Positions 13,624 through 26,298 of a stretch of 64,000 bases of DNA are shown piece by piece. The translations under genes were made by a program, and so were the position numbers. Position 1 is the stretch's first letter; each line of letters opens with the position of its first letter. The notes under the pieces are model-generated. The model saw only the letters and a list, made by a program, of their open reading frames with translations. It ran no database searches and was not told where the DNA came from. Source of the stretch: Paratinospora sagittata (lineage: Eukaryota; Streptophyta; Magnoliopsida; Ranunculales; Menispermaceae); contig CM069598.1 in the NCBI GenBank assembly GCA_035771175.1, positions 18,700,438 to 18,764,437 on the forward strand, in the 5' to 3' direction.

Positions 13624-14568
13624 TTAGGAAGGGCATTGGAAATCTGAAGGAGGGTGCTTGCCACAATCTATGAGGACCCCAAGAGCAATAGGAATGATAA
13701 TATTGATGTTAAGAAGCTTTGCTCTAATGGTGGTACAAAGGCAAAGTGCAGCATCCAAGTCCGCAAGTCCTTGAAGCACAGGGCAACATGTATCTTTGGC
13801 GCTACCACCTATTCCAATGTGCACTAAACCACCCAACAAGTCCACACATGCACCTAGCTTAAGTGTGTCAATTGGACAAGTTTTTGGTGCTGTTGGTGGT
13901 GGTGGTGGGCATGGTTTTTGAACTGGTGGTGGCAGCTTTGGCACAACTGGAGTTGGAGTTGGAGTTGGAACATAGGGTGGGTTAACCACGGGAGGGGGCT
14001 TTGGAACATAGGGTGGAGTAACTACTGGAGGGGGCTTTGGGACGTAGGGTGGGCTAACTACCGGAGGTGGCTTTGGAACATAGGGTGGAGTAACTACCGG
14101 AGGTGGCTTTGGAACGTAGGGTGGAGTAACTACCGGAGGTGGCTTTGGAACATAGGGTGGAGGTTTTGGGACATAAGGTGGCTGAACAACAGGTGGTTTA
14201 GGGACATAAGGTGGTGGTTTTGGGACATAAGGTGGGTGAACAACAGGTGGTTTTGGGACATAAGGTGGGGGTTTTGGGACATAAGGTGGTTGAACAACAG
14301 GTGGCTTTGGAACATAAGGAGGGGGTTTAGGGACATGTGGTGGCTTCACAACTGGAGGTTTGGGCACATGTGGTGGCTTAACTTTAGGAGGGTGTTTGGG
14401 AGGGTATTTGGGAGGTAAGGGCGGCTTAACTTTGGGAGGGTATTTGGGAGGAAACTTTGGGGACTTGGGAGGAGATGGGTATGGGCAATAAGGGCAAGCA
14501 AGAGAAGAAAGGATAGCACCCAAGTTGAGAAGTAGGAACAAGAGGTTTGCTGCAGCAAACTTCACCAT
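13624..14568 (-). CDS. Hybrid proline-rich cell-wall protein with C-terminal eight-cysteine domain
   Basis: Intronless, 314 codons, ATG at 14568, TAA at 13626-13624. Residues 1-24 (MVKFAAANLLFLLLNLGAIL...) form a signal peptide, predicting export to the wall. Residues about 27-215 are repeats: first K/P-rich PPKYPPKVKPP types, then PPYVPKPPPYVPKPPVVQ-like 18-residue units, then about five PPYVPKPPPVVT 12-residue units, and a PTPTPTP spacer. The C-terminal ~85 residues carry the eight-cysteine pattern of the LTP-like family: CPIDTLKLGAC, then CC, CLC and two late cysteines, ending FQCPS. This is the HyPRP class (tomato TPRP-F1, Arabidopsis CWLP), thought to link membrane and wall; the exact role here is unknown. 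The clean long frame argues it is intact. Repeat copy number probably varies between alleles. Confidence 0.93.
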   Translation of the reverse strand: MVKFAAANLLFLLLNLGAILSSLACPYCPYPSPPKSPKFPPKYPPKVKPPLPPKYPPKHPPKVKPPHVPKPPVVKPPHVPKPPPYVPKPPVVQPPYVPKPPPYVPKPPVVHPPYVPKPPPYVPKPPVVQPPYVPKPPPYVPKPPPVVTPPYVPKPPPVVTPPYVPKPPPVVSPPYVPKPPPVVTPPYVPKPPPVVNPPYVPTPTPTPVVPKLPPPVQKPCPPPPPTAPKTCPIDTLKLGACVDLLGGLVHIGIGGSAKDTCCPVLQGLADLDAALCLCTTIRAKLLNINIIIPIALGVLIDCGKHPPSDFQCPS

Positions 14569-14642
14569 GATCTCTCACAACTCACAAGTCACAAGAGCAG
14601 TGGCATAAGTGAGTGGGTGAAGCTCATATCATGTAAAGATGC

Positions 14643-14650
14643 CTTTATAA
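14643..14650 (-). promoter_or_regulatory. TATA box of the hybrid proline-rich protein gene
   Basis: TTATAAAG on the minus strand, about 75 bases upstream of the ATG, a fitting distance for a short leader. It is the only TATA-like motif close upstream. Confidence 0.6.
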
Positions 14651-15015
14651 GAGGGAGAGAGGAGGGAGCAAGAGTGGGGTACACCCACTAGGGTAGCTAG
14701 GATTTTCTTTGCAATGGATTGAGACATTTGTCATGACTCAATTGACTTTCAGCAACACAACAAGGAACAGTGTTAGATGCTGTCTCACTAGCTGTACTGT
14801 AAGAGCCAGCTGCATGCCTAACGATAAATATGATAATTGTTTACACCACATGACGCTGCTAATATAATAAAATGTTTTAAAAGTAGATTAGAACACCCTT
14901 ATCCATTAATTAACCATCTTCTTGAGTTAAATCAATATACAAGTTGAAGGTCCTAAGTTCAAGGCTGATTTAGACACCCTTCACTTATAAATAAAAAAAA
15001 GTTATTTTTGTGATT

Positions 15016-15051
<36 letters not shown>

Positions 15052-16716
15052 AAATCTAATAACTAGAAAGAAAGTGCCTTTGATGCCCGTTCCACTTTAA
15101 GTATGAATTGAATGAGAGTTTTATATAGTGCTCTACAATTGGCATAAACCACCAATTACATGCATTACACTTGCAGCTAGCTAGATCTCACTTAGGATTA
15201 GGCCCCATTTTATTTATTTATTTTTTTCTTAAATAGTTCGACCATATATATTTTAATGTAAAATTCAAAACATGTTTTTTAGGAAAAAACTCTATTTAGT
15301 TTTTATGTAAAACCCCAAAAAATCTAACTAGCCAAACAAATTATTTATTATTTTTTAATAATTAATTAATAATAAATCAATAGGGCATTAGGCTATATTT
15401 GGTTTATAATCTAAATATAATTCTATACAACTCAAAAGATAAAATTTAAAAAATTACTATTTAATTTGTCAAAATTTTTGAATAAAATTTTAAAAAACTG
15501 ATTTGATCAATCACTTAGTCTTTTTTTTTTTAATTCAGAAATCTGCATTTAAATTACAAATCAAATCAAATGACGCCTTATTTATTTATTTTTTTGACAA
15601 ACTTATAATTTTTTTTTAATTTTTAGAGTACTTCATAAATTATTCTGAAGAATACACCGACAAGAAGTTGCCCTGTAAACTAGGAGCAACCAGTATTAGT
15701 TGGCTCCAATGAGGCCTTAGTTTTCAGGCCAATTTTTCACAATGTGGAAACACGGAATGAAGTCACTGCTACACATGACAACTACATAATATAATATTTC
15801 ATGTAAATCAACTCATAAATTAAATCACGACAAACAAAGACATATGAATGACAGCAAAACGCGCTGTAATCAAAATGCTAAGAAGCCATCCGCGCAAATC
15901 AGGATATAGCTAAGATATTCATGATGAACTCAGGACAAAAAGCCAAGTTAATTTGTGGAAATTATATATATATAGCTGACATGATATGGTCTTTTGCATG
16001 AAACAGCAGCTGAATTCAAAGAACGCGGCCATTCTAAATTCTTGAAACTATAGCCAAAAAAGTTGATATATACATAACTATTGAGCCCGTGATATATCAA
16101 TCAATTAGACTTTTCTGAACCAGTAGGACAAGTTGTGTTTTGTCCTGCAGCATGTGACTCCTTCATTTTACCTACCATCGTATCTTTTTGAGAAAATAAC
16201 ATAATTTATTGGTGAGAGGTAGCGCCCCCACAAAGATATGCATCATATCAGTAGTACTACTGGTTACGTTTTTATTATCCTCTTCTCAAAAGACTAATAA
16301 ACTTGTTCTTCGTGTTTTGTAATGTTGTGGATGTCGGCCACCGGAATAGGAAGAATCTTCTAGTCATTAATTACCTCCTCCTGACGTTGTTGTCACGGAG
16401 GAGCCACTAGCTATATATATAGATGGCGTTTGGGAGACTCAACAGGTAACCCGTGCCACATGCGCGCATATGTGATGTTGTGTATTATTACATCCCTTAT
16501 CTTCGTGAACCCGTGCCCATAGATCATTTTTGAGTCATTTGATACACATAATTCAAGGATGATTTAGTGGATTTGATGTTTAGAGTTCACTAGTTGAGTC
16601 TTCACACGCGCATGTGCACGCATACGAACACACATACATATGATGGTGATGTTGTGCATAAGTGCATCCCTTATCTTCATCGATTCATGTCGGGAGACAA
16701 TTATTAATATGAAAAT
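14651..16716. other. Intergenic region
   Basis: Upstream region of the proline-rich protein gene. It contains a (TA)n tract at 15021-15049 and AT-rich blocks (15340-15620). No gene is supported. A stretch at 16473-16510 is partly repeated at 16650-16685 (both contain CATCCCTTATCTTC). Confidence 0.55.
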
Positions 16717-16861
16717 AGTAATGTTACATCTATGTTTTATGGTTGATAGAAACATTTTTATTAAATCATGCACTAACACATAATTTGACGTTACTATGGT
16801 TGATACATCTATGTTATATGTTTCTGTCAATGTTTGACGTTAATGTTAGTATAACATTACT
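16717..16861. mobile_element. Small fold-back element, AGTAATGTTA ends
   Basis: Begins AGTAATGTTA and ends TAACATTACT, a perfect 10-bp terminal inverted repeat in 145 bp. Flanks resemble each other: TTATTAATATGAA on the left and TTATTAGTATGAA on the right, which could be a long target duplication slightly offset from the ends, as in Mutator-type MITEs. Non-coding. Confidence 0.5.
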
Positions 16862-16869
16862 CTTATTAG

Positions 16870-18990
16870 TATGAATTCTTGATAAAGAGACATGAGAGTA
16901 TTACACTTGGCAAGTATACTCGAGTATCTGAGTCTATTAAATCAACAAGAAGTTGGCCAACCCATATGATAACATTGTGATGATTTAAGAGACTTCGGCA
17001 TTTGAGTACACTTCCCAAGTAGTCAAAGAACGCTATATAAAATGTAATTGTACGTATAATTACACTTTTTGTAATTAAAAAAATAATTTTCTTACTTTAA
17101 TGGCCTCATTATACAAGAATATATAATTAGTGGAATACCAATGATCTTCCTTGAAACATGTACCACATAAGATGTTATCTATAGAATATCAACAATGTAC
17201 AACGGATAATACTCTAGCTTATCCTACAAGAATAATTTGTGATCTATTACAAATTATTCGTACGTACATATTTATGTATTTTTTATGATTTATTTAATAA
17301 AATTCTTGATCATAAATATAATTAATTTTATTCCTTTTTTTTTTATAAGAGATACATTAATATCAATTACAAATTTAGAAGAGTAAAACAATAAGATTAA
17401 AAATAGTATATTCTACCTTTATTAACGCTAAAAATTACTTTTGTAAGTAATAATACATAACATAAACTTTTAAAGGGCAATTTCAAATAGTAATAGCAAA
17501 AAGATTTTACTGTACTTATTGTCTAAGTATTTATATCTAAAGTAAAATAATATATCAATAAAGGATATATCTAAGGTTTTTTTTTTCTGAATAAAAAACC
17601 TAAATTTATCATGCCAATATATAATACAGAGTAGATACATAGGTAGAATGCTTTGAAAGGGAGCTAAGATTATAATATATGCATGCATAGTTAATTAATG
17701 TATAGTACTGTATGATACACATATAGTTGAAGATTAAATTATTCAAACAGTCTTATCATGTCCATAAAGTTTCCTGATTGGTATAGGAAAATCAACTTTT
17801 GTGACCACTTATGGACTGTAATTAAGTCGGTATATATGGAATGAATTAATTGTTAGGTGGTAGGACCATATCTTTGGATTTTTCTACTTTATTAATTTTA
17901 TAATAAACATTACGTGGTTTACGTACAGTATATGATGTAATAGAAGTTTTATATGTAAAATATCTCCAACTAAAAATATCATTCCATGCCATTGATCTTT
18001 TTATTATTTTTTAACATTACAAGAAATAGACAAATTAGCTACAAAATTATATGTTCACTTGTAGCTAAAATTTTATAGTAAAATGTTCACTTGTAGTGAC
18101 ATATGTTTATTGTAACTAAAGATTTGTAGTCAAAAATCTTAAACCGTAAACCTTAAAGTTTGAATGTCTAAATAATTATATATAACTTCAAGAATTTTTA
18201 AAATATTTAATTAATAATTTCTTTTAGCAAAAATGTTTTTTAACCTAAAAATTATATCCAAAACTATAGCCATACTAATATGGTGGTATATGGTGAGCAC
18301 TAGAGAATATTTTTTTTTTCTTTTTTCTCTTTTATGATGTAGTGATATAGTGTATTGCTATATAAGGGTAAGTATACTTTTGGATATATATTTTAGATTA
18401 TTTTAACATTCTTCTATTTTTTTAAAGAAATTAAGAAAATATAGTGGTGTGCTTCAGGAAATAAGGGTGTTTCTCTTTTTACCCATAAGTCAATCTTACT
18501 TTACCTGCCACTTTAATGTTTAAAATTCGCCCAAAAAAAGATAATTTGTTTGTAATGTTGTTAGAGACAAAATGTTCTAGTATGATCATCCTTCAATCAA
18601 AATAAACTTCTTTTTTTTTTTTTAAATGGTGGGGAAGGAAAAAAAATAGGAAAATACTGAAACTTAACTTAACTTACACCTTACAGAGATTCTAACCGGC
18701 TGGATTCAAACACCAAAAAGAATACTAACTTAAGGGAGAAGTTGCAGATCTAAGTTTGACCGAATTTGAGGGCACTCAATTGAGAAGTTGACCCAAGTAA
18801 TTTATGCAAAGAATTTGATGATCAGTTCCATTTATTAGGCATTGTGCTCCACTTTATTGTTTCTTGTGTTATGTTGTACCTCATCAACAACTTTTTGAAT
18901 ATAAAATCTCAAATTAATTATTTAGCTGTGAGATTTCAATTTAATTTTTTTAAAAAAAATTGTCGCATATGGATGAATATAATGTTATTA
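16870..18990. other. Intergenic region, AT-rich
   Basis: No gene supported. Short A/T-rich ORFs only. At 18030-18110 the phrase TTCACTTGTAG is repeated with TTAGCTACAAAATTAT nearby, hinting at a decayed inverted-repeat element without clear ends. Confidence 0.5.
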
Positions 18991-18998
18991 AAAATAAA

Positions 18999-19158
18999 GT
19001 AATGTTATATGTACATTAGATGCTAACGTTATTTTTTGACACTGATACTCAATTTTTTTTGAATGTTTAGATGATGTGTAATATACGTACATTTTAAAAA
19101 TATCTAAGGAATTAGATGTTAGTGTTAAAAAATAATGTTAAAACCTAATGTACATTTA
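18999..19158. mobile_element. Fold-back element, long imperfect inverted repeat
   Basis: The left arm (about 19009-19047) contains GTACATTAG, TAAC and TTATTTTTT..ACACT blocks; these return in reverse on the right (about 19115-19155). The left end again begins AGTAATGTTA, as in the element at 16717, suggesting one family. About 160 bp, non-coding. No clean target duplication. Confidence 0.45.
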
Positions 19159-19236
19159 TTTATTTATTTAATTAAGGCTATTTCTTTGCAACTTTTGTGT
19201 CATCTAGAAGAAAACAAACATAAGGGAGCTAAAGCT

Positions 19237-19260
19237 AGGTGCTAGCGTGGGCTAGCACCT
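19237..19260. other. Perfect 10-bp hairpin
   Basis: AGGTGCTAGC and its exact complement GCTAGCACCT are separated by four bases (GTGG). Isolated in intergenic DNA; no gene abuts it, so a bacterial-type terminator role does not apply. Function unknown. Confidence 0.6.
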
Positions 19261-20174
19261 TATGTTGTCATGCATACGTGTGCCCAAACTATCTTTTATT
19301 TTACATTCAGACGTGATTTCCAAACCGAATCCTATTTAAAAATGGATTGCCCAATTTTTATCTGCATTTTAAAAACTTATGCTATTACTAGCGTTCGTAA
19401 GTAATATTCATATATAATTGCAAAATAAAGAAAATAACATGTGGGATTTGTGACTGAAATATGGATATACCCATGACGATATATGATAAAATTGATTTTG
19501 TGATGACAAGATTAAGTAATTGGTGATTATTTTAAGTAGGGTAAAAGAAATAGACAATTTTACTTTTTATATTCAAACTCAACTCGGCCAAATTTTAAAT
19601 GTGGACCCTTTTTTTTTACCTAAATGATACTGACCATAATTCTAGAAATGTTAGTGTACTTAGTGTTATTTTTTAAGTAAGATTTTGCTTTAAAAAGGTA
19701 TTCCTAAGCTTCTTCATAAACATTTTTATTATAATCACTGTTTACAAAAATAAAAAAATTATAAGTAGAAAACAAATGTACTATATAAAAAAGGAGAAAA
19801 CAAATGAGATCAATAGCCTCAATTAAAAAAAATGCAAACACGCTTATAAATCATTCTATTACTTTTTTTATTTTTTATTTTTTTAATACTGACACAAGGT
19901 CAAATGACACTGACATAGAGCCAAAAGAAATCGAGACCCCTCAATAAAGCCAAGAACGACAACATAGTGATCGGGGACGAAAGGGATGGAGATTATACGA
20001 ATCAACTATTATGATCCTAACTTCCAGGGAAGAAGTTCGAATTTACACGGTTGAAGTTAACCAACATTTGCAAATCATTCTATTCTAATTATAAAGGAGA
20101 GAGGGGGATAAATATCACAGGCAGTGTTTTGGAATGTGGGAACGGGCTTAGAGCATCTTCAATGCAAATATAGA
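19261..20174. other. Intergenic region
   Basis: No gene supported. The part 19920-20160 is less AT-rich and may be a transposon scrap next to the LINE 3' end. Confidence 0.5.
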
Positions 20175-20221
20175 TTTTTTTTTTTTTTTTTTTGAAAGCC
20201 ATACGAATCCATATTATTGGA

Positions 20222-20908
20222 AAGATAGAGAGGAACGATCCTTTATCAATACATCAACTAGGTAGGGTGGGACATTATTTTCCCACACTTGGGTATCATC
20301 AATTGTTAAAGCAAAACGAGCTACACAATAAGCCATTTGGTTCTTTTTATATGTGAGAAATCTCTAATCACCATGGATTCAACAACTTCACGCACATCTT
20401 GGACAACCAGGTCAATCTCAGAACGGGATGACACTTGTCCCTTTACTAGTCTAATAAGATTTTGTGCATCCGATTCCACCCAAAGTGGAGCATATCTCGA
20501 GTCTTTTGCCAACTCCAAACCAAACAGCAGAGCCAAACCTTCTGCCACTTCTACTGGTGTTATAATATTCAAACTCTTGGCCGCTGATACAACTACTTCG
20601 CCAGAAGCATCTAGTATGACAGCTCCAAAGCCAAGTCTCGCGTTTGCCAAGTCCATCGCCGCATCAACGTTCAGGGTGAATTCGCTTAATGGTGGAGGAA
20701 TCCAGCGATTCGAATTTCAACTGCGACATACCGTGGCGAGGAAGGATCTGACATCACGGGCAACGTGTTCTGCTCGATGAATTTGTAATATTCATTGGCC
20801 CAGGTGGCCAACTCCGCCCCTGTTTTTCCTTTCTCGCCATGCCACACACGACTTCAGTTATTCCAGAGTGTCCATATCAAGACAATAGCCTTTTCCATGT
20901 GAGTCCGG
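20222..20908 (-). pseudogene. LINE RNase H domain (RVT_3 type), C-terminal part of ORF2
   Basis: Reads IVLIWTLWNN then, past a stop, VWHGEKGKTGAELATWANEY, the linker typical of plant LINE ORF2, then NVDAAMDLANARLGFGAVIL, VEVAEGLALLFGLELA and WVESDAQNLI, matching the D, E and D active-site positions of the RNase H fold. After HIKRTK the frame shifts to one reading NQMAYCVARFAL and ends SFQ-stop before the A tail. Plant L1 elements often carry this C-terminal RNase H. At least one nonsense codon and one frameshift make it a pseudogene. Confidence 0.85.
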
Positions 20909-23793
20909 TGTCACGACCCACTATACGTGACGTCATGACCGGCACAGAAACCTCCGAGTATACCCTCCGTCGGTACACCCGACGTCCTATCAGCCTAAAA
21001 TACATATACGAATCCCCAAAAAGAAATAAAAGTACTTCCTTAACAACCAACTAACATGATCACAATGAAATAAAATATTACTTCTCCAAATTACCAAATA
21101 TAAAATTCCAGAGTCTTCAAAATAATACAAAACCCAACACATCTCAACTATGTATTAAATATACAATTACTAGGTGTTATCATGTAAATAATTATCAAAA
21201 TACAAAACTAAATGTACAACACCTACATGAAACAAAAACAATGGACGCTCCACGGTCAAACCTTCCCTTTTCCTTTTTTATCAGATCCTGAAAGAAGATG
21301 GTGAGGTGTGAGCTACAGCCAGCTCAGTGAATGTTATTTACAAGTGACATATACATGCATTTATAAAACATGGTAAGATCATAAAACAATTGAAATATCA
21401 TGATGACGAAATAGACTACATAGATACTAACATAATGCATCAAGTCATACATAAGACGATGCATAACATTTGTAGTCATGCTTATGCAATCCTAACACCT
21501 CATGAGTATGGAGGTTCAAGGCTGGTGCGCTACACACAGTACCTGAACACTCACACAATACTCGTATCCTAATAGGATTTCTGGGGTTGTGCAGCACGTA
21601 AAATTAGCCTAAACTAACATACTCATACACAAGTCATAAAACCCTCTGTTAGGTACACAACTGGGATCGCCGCTAGACTTACGAGAATTTTCAAAAAGAG
21701 AAAATTCCAACTAGGAGCCTCAACCCAAATAAATTATCATCCTAATGAATTATGCTCAAATGTATTTCATGGAATATTAAAACATGCATACCATCATACA
21801 TAAGCATTTAAAACATTTCTATACTACAATGTCACATATAAATAATCCAAAAGTAAAAGAACACTCACACTTGATTGGCTAAGTCTAGCCAATCCAATCG
21901 CCAAAACTCTCAAATTGACTAAACGGGTTCAAGATCAATCACAAGACCTGGAAATGACATGGTTCACACAACTGAAAATCAGTCATAAAATGTGTCAAAA
22001 CCCCATGTTCAAACCCAATCTAAAGTCAATTAGATTTTAAAGTGATTACCCCCTTGAGCCAATTTTCATATTGCCCAACTTAATCATTTAGACTCAATTA
22101 AACTAAGATTGACCTAAATTGAATGTAATAGGGTGATCCCATGATCCAACCACTAATATACATGGAATTCAATTATAATTAGGGTCAATTAGACTATACA
22201 TCAAATCAATTTCATCAATTGACTAAGTCTTGGTCAAAATCCCCAATTAGGCCAATATAAAACATAAGGTCAAAATGAACTAAGTCATATCAATTTAACA
22301 TAGGTTCTAACATTTTAAACCCATGATTCTACTCAATTTGGGTCCAATTAAATAATCCCCAATTCAATTTCATAAATTGACTTGCTTTGGGTGAAAAGTC
22401 TCAATTTGGGCAAAATTCCCAAATTACATGCAAAATTGTCAAAGTACATGAAAAATGTCAAATCCTTAGCCTAGATCAAAATTAGTCAATCTTAGGGTGT
22501 CCATTATGAGAACCTACTGAATTCAATCATCAAACAACCCTAATCATGTCCAATTAGACCTACATTGCATAATTTTTCAGATTTTATATCAAGAGCATCA
22601 AAAGCCCTAAATCTGAAAATTTTCATACATAGGCCATATTGCCAATTTTACACTAGGCCACCATGTTCAGCCATGAATTTTACTGATCTTGCAACATGGA
22701 ATCATCCACAATGGCCACTAGTCAACATAGTTGACATGCAAAGATTTTGAAAAAGTCTAAGGTCATAAACTAAGTATAGGTCATTTGAACTAATCTTTCC
22801 AATTTCTTGCTAGAAATTGGGGGTTTCACCATTAGTGTACTCCTAACACTCTCTAATCACACATATGTGACATGCAAGACTCAACTCCAACTTTGGTTTT
22901 CCACCCATCCAAGGTTCATCACAATGAATGCATCAAAATGAAACCCTCAAGCTCAAAACAAAGCTATCATGCAACTAATAGAGAGATTCAAGGAAGAAAT
23001 GGAGGACAAATGCAAACCTTAGGTGTTCTTGAGCAAGAAACCACAAAACCCTAATTTTTCTCTCCTTTTCTCCTCTCCAGCTCCTTTTTCTCTTTTCTGG
23101 TTGAGAAATGAGCAAATGAGCCTAAAATTAAGTTTTGGTTGCTTAAATAGACAAGCTTGGGCCCACAACTAAAAGTTGCCAAAAACTATCAAAAAATCAG
23201 TTTTTCGGTTATAATACTTGCACTTAGATAGTCAATTTCTTACAAATTACCCACCAATTTAACATCTTAACCGTGCAAAAGTTGCATGAGTCAGCTACCA
23301 ACATTCTGGTGAACTTTCAACTCAATCAAACGGTCCGATTGCGAGATCGAACTGTTTGATCAAAACTGCGTAAGAAAATTCGAAAATCCATGAAACAATG
23401 TTTGGAGTCTTATAACTCATAGTAGGTAACTCCGATCAAGATCTTCACCGTTCATAATGAAGATATATCATATAAGAATGAGCTGAAAACAGTTCAGCTC
23501 AATCGGACCACGGATCTAGGAGATCAAACCATTGATGTAATTTGTGACAGAAATTTCTTCCTCCATGGAGCGAGCTCCACTGGATTCAAAACACCGTTCT
23601 CGACATGTTTTGACGTCGAACGGGTCTCCGATGGTTCCGAAACTTCATGCACACTCTTTATGACCTAAAATCATGCAAAGACACTCGAACTTACGTGCTC
23701 CGAGCATCAAAATACATATACATGTACGTATACGAATACATATAGGGTACACTATGAGTCAAAATGACGTCACCTAAAGGCACGAGTGCTACA
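20909..23793 (-). mobile_element. Long LTR-like element (family X relative), 2.9 kb, inside the LINE
   Basis: Begins TGTCACGACC on the plus strand and ends GAGTGCTACA, so it has TG...CA ends. In minus sense it starts TGTAGCACTCG, has a TATA-like TATTTAAG at 23149-23142 (about 650 bases in), and ends GTCGTGACA. Its terminal CGTGACGTCATGACCGGCACAG-type block is shared with three other copies in this window. It lies exactly between two halves of one LINE reading frame region. Flanks TCCGG and CTTGG match poorly as a 5-bp duplication. No coding sequence; a solo LTR is the likeliest reading. Confidence 0.65.
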
Positions 23794-24640
23794 CTTGGGG
23801 AGAGTAAAATCAACTCATGGGATTATAATGTCTCTATTGCTAGCAAAACGGTGATTCCAGTCATCTTTTGCCACTTCACACTGATAAAACACATGCATCG
23901 TAGTGTCCAGATGCTTTCCACATATGCAACAGGGATGTGGAGAGGATATTCTTCTTTGTTCCAGTACATCAACAATTGGAAGGCATTGTTGTAGCACTCT
24001 CCAGTAGAAAATGATGATTTTTTTGGGGAGCTTCAATTGCCAGACCTTTTTCCACCAGTCGGTCAATTCATTTGTGTTGGATGAGGTTGCCGACTCCTTT
24101 CTTGCCACGACCAGTTTGCATCCACTCATCACGGTATAAATGCCTTTAGATTCATAGTGCCATAAAAGGTTGTTAGTCGTTCTTCTCAAACTGAGAGGGA
24201 TTGAGAGTATGGAGGTTACATCATCAGCTAGGAAAGTGTTATGTATCAGTGAGACGTTCCAGTCCCCTTCAGCATTTATAAGCTCCGACACCTGTGCATC
24301 ATCTGTAACAGTTGCGGAGACATGATTTTGAATGTGAAGGGTCTTGCCAGCCATGGATCCAAATAAATTTTGACAGTTTTCCCATCTCCAACATGCCACC
24401 TTTGCCTGGTTATTAGCAACTTTCTTCCCCAGAGAATGCTTTGCCAGAGGTAAGAAGGTTTATAGCCTTTTACAGCATGTAAGAAATCTATATTTTGGTA
24501 GTACTTGGCCTTGAAAATTCGTTCAACAAGTGTTCCTTTTTGTGTAACTAACCGCCAGCCCTGCTTGGCAAGTAAAGCTTGATTAAAACATTTCGTTTCT
24601 CTAAATCCCAGACCACCTACAAATTTTGATTTAGCCATAG
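23794..24640 (-). pseudogene. LINE ORF2: RT C-terminal zinc-binding region (zf-RVT)
   Basis: Minus-strand frames read KFVGGLGFRETKCFNQALLA, KQGWRLV, then WQLKLPKKIIIFYWRVLQQC and CICGKHLDTTMHVFYQC, the CxxC..H..C pattern of the zf-RVT domain that follows the RT in plant LINEs. Two overlapping frames are needed (junction about 24276-24399), and a TGA follows the DIIIP segment. It continues across the inserted element into the RNase H part. Confidence 0.85.
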
Positions 24641-26298
24641 GTTTTCAGCTTCTCCAATGTATTTTCCTTCTCGCATCTAAGTCACCCCACCAATATTTGG
24701 ACATGATCCTCTCTAGTTGTCGCCATTTGTGAACAGGGAGTTTGAAACAACTCATTGTATATGTAGGTATAACTTGGGCGATAGCCTTAAGCAACACCTC
24801 TTTTCCCCCCATAGAGAAATATCCATGCTTCCACCCATTTAGCTTTTTCCAAACACATTTAGTGAGAGTCTCAAAGTCTCTTGATCGATTCCTTGTGATG
24901 GCTGAAGGGAGTCCTAGGTATTTGGAGTGACATGCCACAACCGCCACTCCCAATACCTGTTTAATTGGATCCTTTAGATCAGCCTAAACATTCTTGCCGA
25001 AACACAGTGCTGATTTGTCATAATTAATCACTTGACCCGAAGCTTGAACGTAGCCCTCAAACATATATTTTAGCTTTGTACACTCCTGCATGGTAGATTT
25101 GATGAAAATAAAGCTATAATCTACAAAAAAAAAAAATGTTTTGAGGGCCTCTCCGCCCAAACGGGATACCAGATATATGCTTCAAAGCTTCTGCTCTGTG
25201 CAAAACTGAAGATAAGCCTTTTGCACATAGAATGAAGAGATAAAGAGAGAAAGAGGGTCTCCCTACCTTAAACCTATCTGGGGGTTAATATGCCCAAATG
25301 TCTCTCCATTTATGTTAACGGAATACGTCACCGATGTTTCACATCTCATGATTAAGTCGATCCATGCTTGATTAAATCCAACCGCTTCCATCATTTTCTG
25401 GAGGAAAATCCATTCTACCCTATCATATGTTTTGCTTATATCGAGTTTAAGGGCAAGATGGGTAGCACCTCATCAGCCTTTGTCGTTTAGAGAATGGAGT
25501 GCCTCAAAACCCGCCATTATATTGTCAGAGATAAGTCTCCTTGGCACGAAAGCACTCTGATTTTCTGATATGATTTGATTAAGAACAAGCCACATTCTAT
25601 TGGTGACTGTCTTCGCAATGATTTTGTATAGTACGTTGCAGAGACTGATGGGTTTGAACTCAGTTAACTATGTAGGCTTGTTAACCTTCGGGATCAGAGT
25701 GATATTTGTATGGTTAATGTCAGAAAGTTGGCTTTATTATTTAACACCTCCAAACAATACTTGGTAACATCAAAGCCAACCACATTCCAACTTTTCTGAA
25801 AAAATCCCACCGACGTACCGTCTGGACCCGGAGCTTTTGATGGATTTATTTGAAATAATGTTGTTTTGACTTCCTCGTAAGTGCATACTTTTGCCAACAA
25901 AACATCTAACTCGAGTGTTATTTTCCTGTTAACACTTGAAATCACATCATAATAGCATCTATATTCGAGTTACATGTGTGAAAAAGATTATTAAAATAGT
26001 TAATAAAACATGCACTATTTTTTTCTTTTTCCCTAACCCAGACACCTTGCATGTCATGGATCCCATGAGTATGATTTTTTCTTTTCCTGTGTGATGCTTT
26101 GCTGTGAAAAAATTTGGTGTTCATGTCTCCCTCTGTCAGCCACAATGCTTTCGATCTCTGGCGCCAATATATCTCTTCTTTCTCTAGTAAGAAATCTAGA
26201 GAATTCTCCATATTATGTATCTTTTGCATTAGGTTTGGTTCCCTGCTGTCAGATTTGTGCAGACCCTCCAGTGATTTACGTAGCTTTTTAATCTTCAT
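24641..26298 (-). pseudogene. LINE ORF2: reverse transcriptase domain
   Basis: Pieces in order: WRQRSKALWLTEGDMNTKFF (26298-25942), LFQINPSKAPGPDGTSVGFF (25945-25694), then in broken frames ENQSAFVPRRLISDNI, LALKLDISKTYDRVEW, a GDPLS segment, FFFVDYSFIF and finally KYLGLPSAITRNRS and WKKLNGWKHGYFSMGGKEVL (24953-24645). The [F/Y]xDD catalytic box reads FVDYS, so the second aspartate is tyrosine. With several in-frame stops this RT is inactive. Confidence 0.85.

Noticed and set aside
13918..14418. 166-codon plus-strand ORF rich in W, R and N
   Set aside because: It is the antisense reading of the proline-rich repeats of the minus-strand gene; its low-complexity composition follows directly from them.
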